Part shown: positions 6,992 to 15,535 of the stretch, in pieces
Layout: every line of letters starts with the position of its first letter
Position numbering within the stretch: the stretch's first letter is position 1
Assembly: GCA_964654945.1 (NCBI GenBank)
Contig: CAZZLN010000032.1
Span: 1-20,331 of the forward strand
Direction: 5' to 3'
Source of the DNA: HGM11788 sp964654945
GTDB taxonomy: Bacteria > Bacillota > Clostridia > Lachnospirales > CAG-274
DNA: 20,331 bases
Made by a program: the position numbers and the translations under genes
Notes under the pieces: generated by a model
What the model was told of the DNA's origin: nothing
Seen by the model: the letters and a program-made list of their open reading frames with translations, nothing else
Databases searched by the model: none

Positions 6992-8209
6992 ATGAAAAAA
7001 TTAGTTTTATTTATGGCACTTATAATCCTTGCTATGACCGGGGTTACAAGTGCTTCATCTCCTAAGGTTAATGTAAACGGAGATATTTTAGAAAATACTG
7101 CAATTATAAAAGACGGAAGAACTCTTGTGGCTGTAAGAGGCGTATTTGAAAAGCTTGGCTATAGTGTTGAGTGGGATAATTCTAAATCGACTGCTGTATT
7201 AAAAAATGATGAATATACAATTATTCTGCAAAATGGTCTTAATTATTTTACCGTAAATAACAAGCCTGTTATGCCTGATGTGCCTCAGCAGATTATAAAT
7301 TCAAAATTTTATCTGCCTTTAAGAGCTGTCGGCGAGGCAGCAGGTGCAAATGTAAGCTGGGATAAAGCAACTGAAACTGCCATAATTACAACAGAAAGCG
7401 AAAATATTATTAAAGATTTTGAGGTTGTGAATATGGATAATGAACAAAGTGCAATTAAAGCAGCTCCCGGTGTACATACAATTAAAAATTTGCTTTTAAC
7501 CTGTCTTGAGCCTGTAGGCAAAACAATGTATATTTACGGCGGAGGCTGGAATGAGGAGGACACCGGTGCAGGTGTTGAAGCTGTAAGTATTGGTCTTAGC
7601 AGCACTTGGAAAGAATTTTATGACAAACAAAATTCCTCCTATGATTATTCTGATTATAATTATAAAAAAGATGTTTCCGTAATTCATCTCGGACTTGATT
7701 GTTCAGGCTATGTTGGCTGGGCAGTTTACAATACAATTAATACAGAAAATAATCTTGAAGGCTATGTCAGCTCCTCAAAAAAAATTGCATCAAATCTTGC
7801 TGCAAAAGGCTGGGGTTTCCTTGCCCCCAAAAACAGCTTTACCGACTACCTGGCAGGAGATATTATGAGTGCAAGCTGCAACGACTGTGCCCATGTGTGG
7901 ATATGTATTGGTCAGTGTGATGACGGAAGTGTTGTATTTGTTCATTCTTCTCCTCCCGGAGTGCAGATTTCAGGAACATATACAAGAGCCGGCAATAAAA
8001 ATTCACAGGCTGTCACTCTTGCAAATCAATATATGAAAAAATATTATCCTCAATGGTATGAAAAATATCCTGACAGCAGCAGAAATCAATCCTATTTAAG
8101 CCATTATGACAGATTCAGATGGACTGACGGAATTATGCTTTCTGACCCTGACGGTTTAAGAAATATGAAAGCAGAGGATGTGCTGAAATCACTTTTTAAC
8201 GAGTTTTAA
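6992..8209 (+). CDS. Secreted stalk-domain NlpC/P60 cell-wall hydrolase
   Basis: This 405-residue exported protein has a signal peptide (about 1-22). Residues about 24-138 form a copper-amine-oxidase N-terminal-like stalk domain, with paired motifs GRTLVAVRGVFEKLGYSVEWD and KFYLPLRAVGEAAGANVSWD. The C-terminal part is a divergent NlpC/P60 cysteine peptidase. The nucleophile is Cys237 in LGLDCSGYVGWAVYN and the general base is probably His301 in CAHVWICIG. Such enzymes cut peptide bonds in peptidoglycan stems. The start has only a weak AAGGAT site overlapping the ispF stop, suggesting translation linked to ispF. The next promoter lies in the 98-base gap before atpZ. Confidence 0.85.
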   Translation: MKKLVLFMALIILAMTGVTSASSPKVNVNGDILENTAIIKDGRTLVAVRGVFEKLGYSVEWDNSKSTAVLKNDEYTIILQNGLNYFTVNNKPVMPDVPQQIINSKFYLPLRAVGEAAGANVSWDKATETAIITTESENIIKDFEVVNMDNEQSAIKAAPGVHTIKNLLLTCLEPVGKTMYIYGGGWNEEDTGAGVEAVSIGLSSTWKEFYDKQNSSYDYSDYNYKKDVSVIHLGLDCSGYVGWAVYNTINTENNLEGYVSSSKKIASNLAAKGWGFLAPKNSFTDYLAGDIMSASCNDCAHVWICIGQCDDGSVVFVHSSPPGVQISGTYTRAGNKNSQAVTLANQYMKKYYPQWYEKYPDSSRNQSYLSHYDRFRWTDGIMLSDPDGLRNMKAEDVLKSLFNEF

Positions 8210-8241
8210 CATAAATTTTTATTAAATTATTATTAAACATA

Positions 8242-8270
8242 TAGATTTTTTTAATTAAATGAGGTATAAT
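8242..8270 (+). promoter_or_regulatory. Candidate promoter of the ATP synthase operon
   Basis: A perfect -10 TATAAT (8265-8270) is preceded at 17 bases by a poor -35 (TAGATT, 8242-8247). It is the only good -10 in the gap between the NlpC/P60 gene and atpZ. The surroundings are A/T tracts, which could act as an UP element. Confidence 0.5.
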
Positions 8271-8307
8271 AAAATAATACTTGCTGCAAAAGGAGAACTA
8301 TATTTAT

Positions 8308-8568
8308 ATGAACAGGGAATCCGTTAAAGCATGGTCTTTGATACTGCAAATCGGCATATCAATGCTTGTGCCTATTTTTATATGTATATTTTTGGGTATA
8401 TGGCTTGACAAAATTTTTGATACAAAGCCTGTTATAATGATTATATTTATAATAATCGGTGTTGGTGCGGGTTTCAGAAGTGTATATGTTCTTACAAGGG
8501 ATTTTTATAAGGACAAGGATACCTATATAGATATTGAAAAATACAAGGATAAAAACAAGGATAAATGA
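8308..8568 (+). CDS. atpZ: AtpZ/AtpI-type small membrane protein of the ATP synthase operon
   Basis: This 86-residue protein has two membrane helices (about 9-31 and 38-57) and a highly charged Lys/Asp tail. The sequence GIWLDKIFDTKPVIMIIFIIIGVGAGFRSVY matches the AtpZ (PF09527) family found at the head of ATP synthase operons; members are proposed to aid assembly or Mg2+/Ca2+ supply. The start is put at the ATG at 8308, with AAAGGAG upstream at somewhat long spacing (about 13 bases). An in-frame TTG at 8281 lies before that ribosome site and is rejected. It is followed after 4 bases by atpI. Confidence 0.75.
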   Translation: MNRESVKAWSLILQIGISMLVPIFICIFLGIWLDKIFDTKPVIMIIFIIIGVGAGFRSVYVLTRDFYKDKDTYIDIEKYKDKNKDK

Positions 8569-8572
8569 TAAA

Positions 8573-8944
8573 ATGGATATGTCTAAAACTTTAAAACAGA
8601 TTATAATTACTGTGGCAGCTCTTGGTGTTATTGCCTTTGGCATAGGTATATTTTTCACTGAAAATGTGCTGTTTTGGTTAATCGGAATTGCTTTTGGTAC
8701 AATTATTTCTATTATCAAAGTTATTCTGCTTGAAAAAACATTGAATAAGGCAGTTGATATGCCGCCTGAAGATGCTAAAAACTACACAAGATCAAGATAT
8801 ACTTTAAGACTTGTGCTTAGTGTTGTGCTTATTGTTGCGGCTGTTAAAATTCCTTATATTAATGTTATTGGTGTGATTGTTGGGCTGTTACTTGTACAGC
8901 CGGCAGTATATATTGTAAATTTTGCTAACAGAAAAAATAAATAA
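8573..8944 (+). CDS. atpI: ATP synthase subunit I
   Basis: A 123-residue protein with four predicted membrane helices (about 8-27, 31-52, 77-95, 97-117), fitting the ATP synthase I family (PF03899). In other bacteria AtpI helps assemble the c-ring. The start at 8573 (MDMSKTLKQ) lies 4 bases after the atpZ stop, beside AAGGATAA. A more upstream in-frame ATG would overlap the atpZ tail and give a long charged extension, so it is not favoured. It precedes atpB with a short gap. Confidence 0.75.
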   Translation: MDMSKTLKQIIITVAALGVIAFGIGIFFTENVLFWLIGIAFGTIISIIKVILLEKTLNKAVDMPPEDAKNYTRSRYTLRLVLSVVLIVAAVKIPYINVIGVIVGLLLVQPAVYIVNFANRKNK

Positions 8945-8981
8945 TATTTTCTGTTGCCTTGTGGAAAGGAGGAAAATTTGC

Positions 8982-9743
8982 TTGAAACTTCATTTGCTTG
9001 AAGTTGTAAGTGTTTTGGGAAACATTATAGGCTATGATACTGCTCCTGCTGAGAGCGGAGGTCTTGATGTTGAAGCTGCGGTTTATGCCAAGTTTAATAT
9101 TTTCGGACAGGAAGTATGGCTGACACAGACTGTTGTGACAACTTGGGTTATAATGATTGCCCTTATACTTATAGCTCTCATATTGAGAATTAAAATGAAG
9201 AACTATAAATACAAGCCTGAAGGAAGTCAGAATGTTGTGGAATTTCTTATTGAAATGATGGACAGCTTTGTTAAATCCGCAATGACTGAAAAATATGCCT
9301 ATTTTGGCAATTGGTTCTTTGGTGTTTTTGTATTTATATTAGTGTCAAATCTCTGCGGTTTGATTGGTTTCAGATCGCCTACGGCAGATTTGTGTACAAC
9401 AGCAGGCATTACACTGACTACCTTTTTCCTTATTCATTTTATGGGTATTAAAAAAGGAAAGGGCGGTTATTTTAAAGGCTATTTGGAGCCTCTGCCATTG
9501 CTGCTGCCAATGAATATCATCAGTGAACTGGCAACACCTATTTCACTTAGCTTCCGTCTTTTTGGCAATATTCTTGGCGGTTCTATTATTATGAGTATGG
9601 TTTATATGGCATTGCCTGTTTTTGCAAGTGTTGGTATACCGGCAGTACTGCATGTTTATTTTGATGTTTTCGCCGGCTGTATTCAGACTGTTATATTTGT
9701 TATGCTTAGTATGACATTTATAAAAGACAAAATTCCTGATTAA
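8982..9743 (+). CDS. atpB: F0F1 ATP synthase subunit a
   Basis: Subunit a forms the ion half-channels beside the c-ring. The essential arginine is visible as R192 in ISLSFRLFGNILGG. The last helix carries HVYFDVFAGCIQTVIFVML. Five to six membrane segments are evident in the 253 residues. The start is a TTG at 8982: AAAGGAGG (8965-8972) stands 9 bases before it, while an ATG at 8922 lies inside atpI and would add an unlikely Cys-rich extension. The residue set in the c subunit suggests that this channel carries Na+. Confidence 0.93.
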   Translation: MKLHLLEVVSVLGNIIGYDTAPAESGGLDVEAAVYAKFNIFGQEVWLTQTVVTTWVIMIALILIALILRIKMKNYKYKPEGSQNVVEFLIEMMDSFVKSAMTEKYAYFGNWFFGVFVFILVSNLCGLIGFRSPTADLCTTAGITLTTFFLIHFMGIKKGKGGYFKGYLEPLPLLLPMNIISELATPISLSFRLFGNILGGSIIMSMVYMALPVFASVGIPAVLHVYFDVFAGCIQTVIFVMLSMTFIKDKIPD

Positions 9744-9821
9744 TTTTAGGTGTTTGAATAATTCAGTAATAAAATCAGGAATAATTATTAAATTTTATGT
9801 ATATTTAAGGAGGATTTAACT

Positions 9822-10088
9822 ATGGAAGGAATGGATCCAAGAGCTTTTGTTTTAGGTTGTTCAGCAATTGGTGCTGGTTTAGCTATGATTGCAGGTATAG
9901 GCCCCGGTATTGGTCAGGGCTTTGCTGCCGGTAAGGGTGCTGAGGCTGTTGGCCGTCAGCCTGAAGCAAGAGGTACTGTTACTTCTACTATGCTTTTAGG
10001 CTGTGCCGTTGCAGAGTCTACAGGTATTTATGGTCTTGTAGTTGCACTTATTTTAATGTTCGCTAATCCATTTATTGGTCAGCTTTAA
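9822..10088 (+). CDS. atpE: F0F1 ATP synthase subunit c, Na+-type
   Basis: This 88-residue hairpin protein makes the rotor ring. Helix 1 has the glycine-rich AGIGPGIGQGFAAGKG, followed by the polar loop GRQPEA. Helix 2 carries the ion-binding glutamate in CAVAESTGIYGL. The ligands of the Na+ rotor of Ilyobacter tartaricus (Q32, V63, E65, S66, T67, Y70) are all present, at the same numbers. This strongly suggests Na+ coupling, although such rings can also bind H+ when Na+ is scarce. The start has a strong AAGGAGG. A structured spacer separates it from atpF, fitting the need for many more c than b subunits. Confidence 0.97.
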   Translation: MEGMDPRAFVLGCSAIGAGLAMIAGIGPGIGQGFAAGKGAEAVGRQPEARGTVTSTMLLGCAVAESTGIYGLVVALILMFANPFIGQL

Positions 10089-10090
10089 TT

Positions 10091-10144
10091 GATATTGCTT
10101 AATTCTTATGAATTAAATTTATTTAAAAGAAAGGAGGCAATATC
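10091..10144 (+). promoter_or_regulatory. Inverted repeats framing the atpF ribosome site
   Basis: An inner perfect hairpin TTAATTC-TTAT-GAATTAA (10099-10116) is enclosed by GATATTGC (10091-10098) and GCAATATC (10137-10144), a perfect 8-bp outer pair. The outer 3' arm overlaps the last G of the AAAGGAGG site and runs to the base before the atpF TTG start, so folding could limit atpF translation. Confidence 0.5.
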
Positions 10145-10660
10145 TTGGACGGTTATGTAATTATGCTGAATTCTCAAACTCTTATTCAGCTTGGAATTCA
10201 GATATTAAATACAATCATACTGTGTGCAGTGCTTGCAAAGCTTTTGTACAAGCCTGTTATCGGTTTTCTTGAAGCCAGAAAAACAAAGATTGCAAATCAG
10301 ATTGACAGTGCGGAAGAAAAGCTTGCAGCTGCCGAAAAGCTAAAGACAGAGTATGAAAATAAGCTAAAGAATATTGAAACTGAAAAGCTTTCAATTCTTG
10401 ATGCTGCAAGAACACAAGCTAACCAAAACTCTCAGCAGATTATTTCCGATGCTAAGGGTGAAGCTGAAAATATCAGAAACAGAGCTATGCTTGATATTCA
10501 AAGAGAACAGGAAAAGGCAAAAGACGAAATAAAAAATCAGATTGTGGAAATTTCCACACTTATTTCAGAAAAATTTATTGCTGAAAAAATGAGCGGTGAG
10601 GAAAAAGACAAGCTGATTGAAGATACTATATCCGGTCTGGAGGGTGTTCAATGGCATTAA
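10145..10660 (+). CDS. atpF: F0F1 ATP synthase subunit b
   Basis: The peripheral-stalk subunit has one N-terminal membrane helix (about residues 12-34) followed by a long charged coiled coil (about 40-155), rich in Lys, Glu and Ala. LLYKPVIGFLEARKTKI is the usual boundary motif of b subunits. The length of 171 residues is normal. The start is a TTG at 10145, 7 bases after AAAGGAGG; an ATG at 10163 is possible but has no ribosome site. The gene overlaps atpH by 10 bases, indicating translational coupling. Confidence 0.94.
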   Translation: MDGYVIMLNSQTLIQLGIQILNTIILCAVLAKLLYKPVIGFLEARKTKIANQIDSAEEKLAAAEKLKTEYENKLKNIETEKLSILDAARTQANQNSQQIISDAKGEAENIRNRAMLDIQREQEKAKDEIKNQIVEISTLISEKFIAEKMSGEEKDKLIEDTISGLEGVQWH

Positions 10661-11196
10661 TTTCAGGCAGATATGCAGCTGCTCTTTTTGATTTGGCTGT
10701 GGAAAAAAATTGTATGGATAAGCTTTATGAGGATATTGAGCTTGTTTATAACACAATATCTCATGATAAAGAGCTTATCGCTGTTTTAAACCATCCTCAG
10801 ATTAGCGGTGAGGATAAATTAAATATTCTGATTAAGGCATTTTCAGAAAATGTTTCAGAAGATGTTTTGGGATTTTTCTCCGTTATTTTCAGAAAAAACA
10901 GAGAAAATGAGCTTTTAAATATACTTTCTGCTTTTATTAAAAAAGCAGAGGATTACAAGGGTATAGCTTATGCTGCTGTTGAAAGTGCCCATAAGCTTGA
11001 TGATAAAACCCTTGAAATTATAGAACAGAAGTTATCTAAAAATTTGAATAAGCAGGTAAAAGCAGAAGCTAAGGTTAATCCTGAGCTTTTAGGCGGTTTA
11101 AAAATTTCTGTGTGCGGTCACGTTATTGACAACACTATTAAATCTCAGCTTGATGATTTAAGAAAAAAATTGCTTTCTGCTAAGCTTGCTCAGTAA
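10651..11196 (+). CDS. atpH: F0F1 ATP synthase subunit delta
   Basis: The 181-residue delta subunit links the b stalk to the top of F1. The N-terminal ALISGRYAAALFDLAVEK is the family hallmark. The C-terminal VNPELLGGLKISVCGHVIDNTIKSQLDDLRKKL is the conserved end region. The ATG at 10651 lies inside the last codons of atpF, with GGAGGG upstream. It is followed by atpA after 16 bases. Confidence 0.95.
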   Translation: MALISGRYAAALFDLAVEKNCMDKLYEDIELVYNTISHDKELIAVLNHPQISGEDKLNILIKAFSENVSEDVLGFFSVIFRKNRENELLNILSAFIKKAEDYKGIAYAAVESAHKLDDKTLEIIEQKLSKNLNKQVKAEAKVNPELLGGLKISVCGHVIDNTIKSQLDDLRKKLLSAKLAQ

Positions 11197-11212
11197 AGGA
11201 GTGTAACCTTAA

Positions 11213-12715
11213 ATGAATATCAGACCCGAAGAAATTAGTTCTGTTATTAAAGAACAGATAAAGGGCTATCAGGCTAAGCTTGATGTATCTGAGGTTGGTA
11301 CGGTTATACAGGTTGGTGACGGTATTGCCAGAGTATACGGCCTTGACAATGCAATGAGTGGTGAGCTTCTTGAATTTGACAATGGCATTATGGGTATGGC
11401 ACAAAACCTTGAAGAAGATAATATAGGTGTTGTTATTCTTGGTTCTGATGAAGGAATTAAGGAGGGTACAGGCGTTAAGCTTACAGGCAGAGTTGCCGAA
11501 GTTCCTGTCGGTGATGCTATGATTGGCAGAGTTGTTAATGCTCTTGGACAGCCTATTGATGAAAAAGGTCCTATTGTTACTGATAAGGCAAGACCTATTG
11601 AAAGAGTAGCACCCGGTGTTATCACAAGAAAATCTGTTAGTGTACCTTTACAGACAGGTATTAAGGCTATAGATGCAATGGTACCTATCGGACGCGGTCA
11701 GAGAGAGCTTGTTATCGGTGACCGTCAGACAGGCAAAACAGCTATCTGTATAGACACAATTATTAATCAGAAGGGTAAGGATTGTCTTTGTATCTATGTT
11801 GCCATAGGTCAGAAAAATTCTACTGTTGCCCGTATTGTTAAATCTCTTGAGGACGCAGGTGCTATGGATTATACAACGATTGTATCGGCAACTGCTTCAG
11901 AGCCTGCTACAATGCAGTATATGGCACCTTATTCAGGTGTTGCAATCGGTGAAGAATGGATGGAAAGGGGAAAAGACGTGCTTATTATTTATGATGATTT
12001 GTCTAAGCACGCTGTAGCTTACAGAGCAATGAGTCTGCTTCTTAAAAGGCCACCGGGACGTGAAGCTTATCCGGGTGATGTTTTCTACTTACATTCAAGA
12101 CTTCTTGAAAGATCTGCAAGAATTGATGAAGCCTATGGCGGCGGCTCAATAACCGCTTTGCCTATTATTGAAACTCAGGCAGGTGACGTTTCTGCCTATA
12201 TTCCTACAAACGTAATCTCAATTACAGACGGACAGATTTATCTTGAAAGTGAGCTTTTTAATTCAGGTGTTCGCCCTGCTATTAATGCCGGTCTTTCCGT
12301 ATCAAGAGTTGGCGGCTCTGCACAGATTAAGGCGATGAAAAAAATTGCAGGTCCTATAAGAACTGAGCTTGCACAGTACAGAGAGCTTGAAAGCTTCTCT
12401 CAGTTTGGCTCTGACCTTGATAAGGATACCCTTGAAAGACTTAATCATGGTAAGATTATTGTTGAAATATTAAAACAGCCTCAATATAAAACATTAGAGG
12501 TTGAAAAGGAAGTAGTTATTTTATACGCTGTTACTAAAAAATATCTTGATGATATTCCTGTAAACAGAGTTCTTGAATTTGAAAGTAAGTTCTTTGACTA
12601 TATGGAAAAATATCATAACAGTGTATTTAAAAATATCAGAGAAACCAATGTTATGAGTGAAGAAACAGAAAAAGAACTTGTTGACGCACTTGCTGCCTTT
12701 AAGAAAGAATTTTAG
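11213..12715 (+). CDS. atpA: F0F1 ATP synthase subunit alpha
   Basis: The 500-residue regulatory nucleotide-binding subunit of F1. The P-loop is GDRQTGKT (residues 169-176). The family signature PAINAGLSVSRVGGSAQ is intact, as is the arginine-containing LKRPPGREAYPGDVFYLHSRLLERSA segment. Full length, with no disruption. The start at 11213 follows AAAGGAGTG. The atpG start codon lies 12 bases after the stop. Confidence 0.98.
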   Translation: MNIRPEEISSVIKEQIKGYQAKLDVSEVGTVIQVGDGIARVYGLDNAMSGELLEFDNGIMGMAQNLEEDNIGVVILGSDEGIKEGTGVKLTGRVAEVPVGDAMIGRVVNALGQPIDEKGPIVTDKARPIERVAPGVITRKSVSVPLQTGIKAIDAMVPIGRGQRELVIGDRQTGKTAICIDTIINQKGKDCLCIYVAIGQKNSTVARIVKSLEDAGAMDYTTIVSATASEPATMQYMAPYSGVAIGEEWMERGKDVLIIYDDLSKHAVAYRAMSLLLKRPPGREAYPGDVFYLHSRLLERSARIDEAYGGGSITALPIIETQAGDVSAYIPTNVISITDGQIYLESELFNSGVRPAINAGLSVSRVGGSAQIKAMKKIAGPIRTELAQYRELESFSQFGSDLDKDTLERLNHGKIIVEILKQPQYKTLEVEKEVVILYAVTKKYLDDIPVNRVLEFESKFFDYMEKYHNSVFKNIRETNVMSEETEKELVDALAAFKKEF

Positions 12716-12727
12716 TGAGGTGATATT

Positions 12728-13591
12728 ATGGCATCAATGCGTGATATAAAACGCAGAATTAAAAGTGTCAGTAGCACCCAGCAGATAACAAAGGCTATGA
12801 ACCTTGTTGCAAGCTCTAAGCTTAACAGAGCTAAATCCAGATTTAATGATACTAAGCCTTATTTTAATGCAGTTCAGAGAGTTATTGCAAATGTTGTTAA
12901 GGGTTCAAATGGAGTTACCAACGAATTTATGACTGCAAGAGAGGTTAAAAACACTGCAGTTATTGTAATTACAGGTGACAGAGGTCTTTGCGGCGGCTAT
13001 AATTCAAATGTGTGCAAGCAGGCTTATAATCTTGTTTCCGGTAAAGAAGCATCCTTTATTACTATCGGCTCTAAAGCTAAGGATTATTTTACTCACAAAC
13101 ATTGTAATATTTCTGCCGAATACAGAGGTATCAGTGAAAAGCCTGAATATGGCGATGCTTTAATTCTTGGAGAAAAGGCAGTTAAAATGTTTGCTGATAA
13201 AAAGGCTGATGAGGTTTATATTGTATATACTGAATTTATTTCTACTATTGCAAGTGAGCCTAAAACTATTAAGCTGCTTCCTCTTGACTCTAAAGATTTT
13301 TTAGAAGAAAATAATGACAATCCTCATAGCTCTACTCTTACTATTTACGAGCCTGATGAGGAAGAAGTGTTGAATTATGTTATTCCAAAATATATTAATA
13401 CTGTAATTTATGGTGCTCTTGTTGAGTCAGCCGTTTGCGAGCTTGGTGCAAGAATGACTGCTATGGATTCAGCTACTGAAAATGCTTCTGAAATGATTAG
13501 CAAGCTTAATCTTGTTTACAACAGAGTAAGGCAGGGTGCTATTACTCAGGAAATTACGGAAATTGTAAGCGGCAGCAATGCTTTGGAATAA
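12728..13591 (+). CDS. atpG: F0F1 ATP synthase subunit gamma
   Basis: The 287-residue central-shaft subunit. The N-terminal helix MRDIKRRIKSVSSTQQITKAM and the C-terminal helix (ARMTAMDSATENASEMI ... RQGAITQEITEI) that form the rotating coiled coil are both present. The central ITGDRGLCGGYN motif is also intact. The start at 12728 follows GTGAGGTGA. A hairpin occupies the 66-base gap to atpD. Confidence 0.97.
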   Translation: MASMRDIKRRIKSVSSTQQITKAMNLVASSKLNRAKSRFNDTKPYFNAVQRVIANVVKGSNGVTNEFMTAREVKNTAVIVITGDRGLCGGYNSNVCKQAYNLVSGKEASFITIGSKAKDYFTHKHCNISAEYRGISEKPEYGDALILGEKAVKMFADKKADEVYIVYTEFISTIASEPKTIKLLPLDSKDFLEENNDNPHSSTLTIYEPDEEEVLNYVIPKYINTVIYGALVESAVCELGARMTAMDSATENASEMISKLNLVYNRVRQGAITQEITEIVSGSNALE

Positions 13592-13597
13592 TATTAT

Positions 13598-13634
13598 ATG
13601 AATTTTGATTTTTGTTTATAAATCAAAATTTCAT
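13598..13634 (+). other. Hairpin between atpG and atpD
   Basis: ATGAATTTTGATTT (13598-13611) pairs with AAATCAAAATTTCAT (13620-13634) over 14 bp with one bulged T. There is no T tract after it, so it is probably a processing or stability element upstream of the atpD ribosome site rather than a terminator. Confidence 0.6.
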
Positions 13635-13657
13635 AAGGATTGGAGTTGATTTATTAA

Positions 13658-15058
13658 ATGTCAGATAAAAATGTCGGTAAGATAATTCAGATTATCGGTG
13701 CCGTATTGGATATTAAATTCTCCGGTGATAATATGCCTGCCCTTAATAATGCAATTGAAATTTACAACGGTGATAAAAAAATCGTTGCTGAGGTTGCACA
13801 ACACCTTGGTGATGATGTTGTAAAATGTATTGCTATGAGCTCTACTGATGGGCTTAGGAGAGGTATGGAGGCTATTGATACAGGCTCTCCTATTAAGGTG
13901 CCTGTAGGTAAAAAGACACTTGGAAGAATGTTTAATGTAACAGGTGACCCTATTGATGGTAAACAAGCACCTGATGTTGAAGAAAAGTGGTCTATTCACA
14001 GAGCTGCACCCAGCTTTGCCGACCAGAATAACTCAGCAGAAATGCTTGAAACAGGCATTAAAGCTATTGACCTGCTCTGCCCATATTCAAAAGGCGGCAA
14101 GATTGGTCTTTTTGGCGGTGCCGGTGTTGGTAAAACAGTTCTTATTATGGAGCTTATTACCAATATTGCCAATGAGCATCAGGGTTATTCCGTATTCAGT
14201 GGTGTTGGTGAAAGAACAAGAGAGGGTAATGACCTTTATTACGAAATGCAGGAATCAGGTGTATTAAAGCAGACTGCCCTTGTTTTCGGTCAGATGAATG
14301 AGCCTCCGGGAGCAAGAATGAGAATTGCTCTTACAGGTCTTACTATGGCTGAATATTTCAGAGATAAAGAAAAACAGGATGTGCTTTTATTCATTGATAA
14401 TATTTTCAGATTTGTACAGGCAGGCTCTGAGGTTTCTGCTCTTTTAGGCCGTATGCCGTCAGCCGTTGGCTATCAGCCTACTCTTGCTACAGAGCTTGGT
14501 GCATTACAGGAAAGAATTACCTCTACAAGAAATGGTTCCATTACTTCTGTTCAGGCTGTTTATGTGCCTGCCGATGACCTTACTGACCCTGCTCCTGCTA
14601 CTACCTTTGCTCACCTTGACGCAACTACAGTTCTTTCAAGAGATATAGTTGCACTTGGTATTTATCCTGCTATTGACCCTCTTGAATCTACTTCAAGAAT
14701 TCTTGACCCTCAGGTTGTCGGTGAACAGCATTATAAGACTGCAAGAGATGTTCAGGCTATTTTACAAAGATATAATGAGCTTCAGGATATTATTGCCATA
14801 CTTGGTATGGATGAGCTTTCTGAAAATGATAAACTTATTGTAAACAGAGCAAGAAAAGTTCAGAGATTTCTTTCTCAGCCTTTCCACGTTGCAGAAAACT
14901 TCACAGGCTTTCCGGGTGTTTACGTTCCTGTTTCTGAAACAGTTCGTGGATTTAAAGAAATTCTTGATGGCAAGCATGATGATATTCCTGAAAGCTATTT
15001 CTTATCTTCAGGTACTATTGACTCTGTTGTTGAAAAATACAGAAACGAAAATAAATAA
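13658..15058 (+). CDS. atpD: F0F1 ATP synthase subunit beta
   Basis: The 466-residue catalytic subunit. The P-loop is GGAGVGKT (153-160), followed by the catalytic GERTREGNDLYYEM segment, the Walker B strand VLLFIDNIFRF, and the conserved ALLGRMPSAVGYQPTLATE and PADDLTDPAPATTFAHLDA segments. Full length and intact. The start at 13658 follows a TTGGAG site. The atpC start codon lies 14 bases after the stop. Confidence 0.98.
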   Translation: MSDKNVGKIIQIIGAVLDIKFSGDNMPALNNAIEIYNGDKKIVAEVAQHLGDDVVKCIAMSSTDGLRRGMEAIDTGSPIKVPVGKKTLGRMFNVTGDPIDGKQAPDVEEKWSIHRAAPSFADQNNSAEMLETGIKAIDLLCPYSKGGKIGLFGGAGVGKTVLIMELITNIANEHQGYSVFSGVGERTREGNDLYYEMQESGVLKQTALVFGQMNEPPGARMRIALTGLTMAEYFRDKEKQDVLLFIDNIFRFVQAGSEVSALLGRMPSAVGYQPTLATELGALQERITSTRNGSITSVQAVYVPADDLTDPAPATTFAHLDATTVLSRDIVALGIYPAIDPLESTSRILDPQVVGEQHYKTARDVQAILQRYNELQDIIAILGMDELSENDKLIVNRARKVQRFLSQPFHVAENFTGFPGVYVPVSETVRGFKEILDGKHDDIPESYFLSSGTIDSVVEKYRNENK

Positions 15059-15072
15059 CAGGGGTGATGTAT

Positions 15073-15480
15073 ATGGCAAAATTATCCCTTAAAATTGTTA
15101 CTCCGTCACGCACAATGTTTGACGGCAATGCTGATATGGTCATTATGAGAACCAAAAGCGGTGATGTTGGTATTTTACATGGTCATCAGCCTATGGTTAC
15201 TGTCCTTGACTATGGCATTATGAAAATTCAAAATGCAGGTGAAGAAGATAAAATTTCCACTGTTTTCGGCGGATTTGCTGAAATTAATTCCGAGGGTATG
15301 ACAATTCTTACAGACATTGCCGAATGGTCTGATGAAATTGATATGGAAAGAGCTAAGGCCGCTAAACAGCGAGCTGAGGAAAGACTTGCTCACCCTGATA
15401 AAAACACAGATACCGTTAAAGCTGAGCTTGCTTTAAGACGTGCAATTACAAGACTTGGGGTCGGCAGAGAAAAGAAATAA
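15073..15480 (+). CDS. atpC: F0F1 ATP synthase subunit epsilon
   Basis: The 135-residue epsilon subunit has the N-terminal beta-sandwich (LSLKIVTPSRTMFDGNADMV, then GDVGILHGHQPMV) and a C-terminal two-helix tail (ERAKAAKQRAEERL ... RRAITRLGV) that can inhibit ATP hydrolysis. The start is placed at 15073, 7-8 bases after AGGGGTG; ATG 15067 and GTG 15064 overlap that site. It is the last gene of the operon, directly before a strong terminator. Confidence 0.95.
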   Translation: MAKLSLKIVTPSRTMFDGNADMVIMRTKSGDVGILHGHQPMVTVLDYGIMKIQNAGEEDKISTVFGGFAEINSEGMTILTDIAEWSDEIDMERAKAAKQRAEERLAHPDKNTDTVKAELALRRAITRLGVGREKK

Positions 15481-15497
15481 TTTATTTAAAACAAAGA

Positions 15498-15535
15498 CTG
15501 CTGCAAATATCTCTTATTTGCGGCAGCCTTTTTAT
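15498..15535 (+). terminator. Intrinsic terminator of the ATP synthase operon
   Basis: CTGCTGCAAAT (15498-15508) pairs with ATTTGCGGCAG (15516-15526), with one G-T pair, and is followed by CCTTTTTATT. Confidence 0.9.

Noticed and set aside
13661..13999. Minus-strand open frames across atpA, atpD and other ATP synthase genes
   Set aside because: They are antisense shadows of strongly conserved genes and lack ribosome sites.
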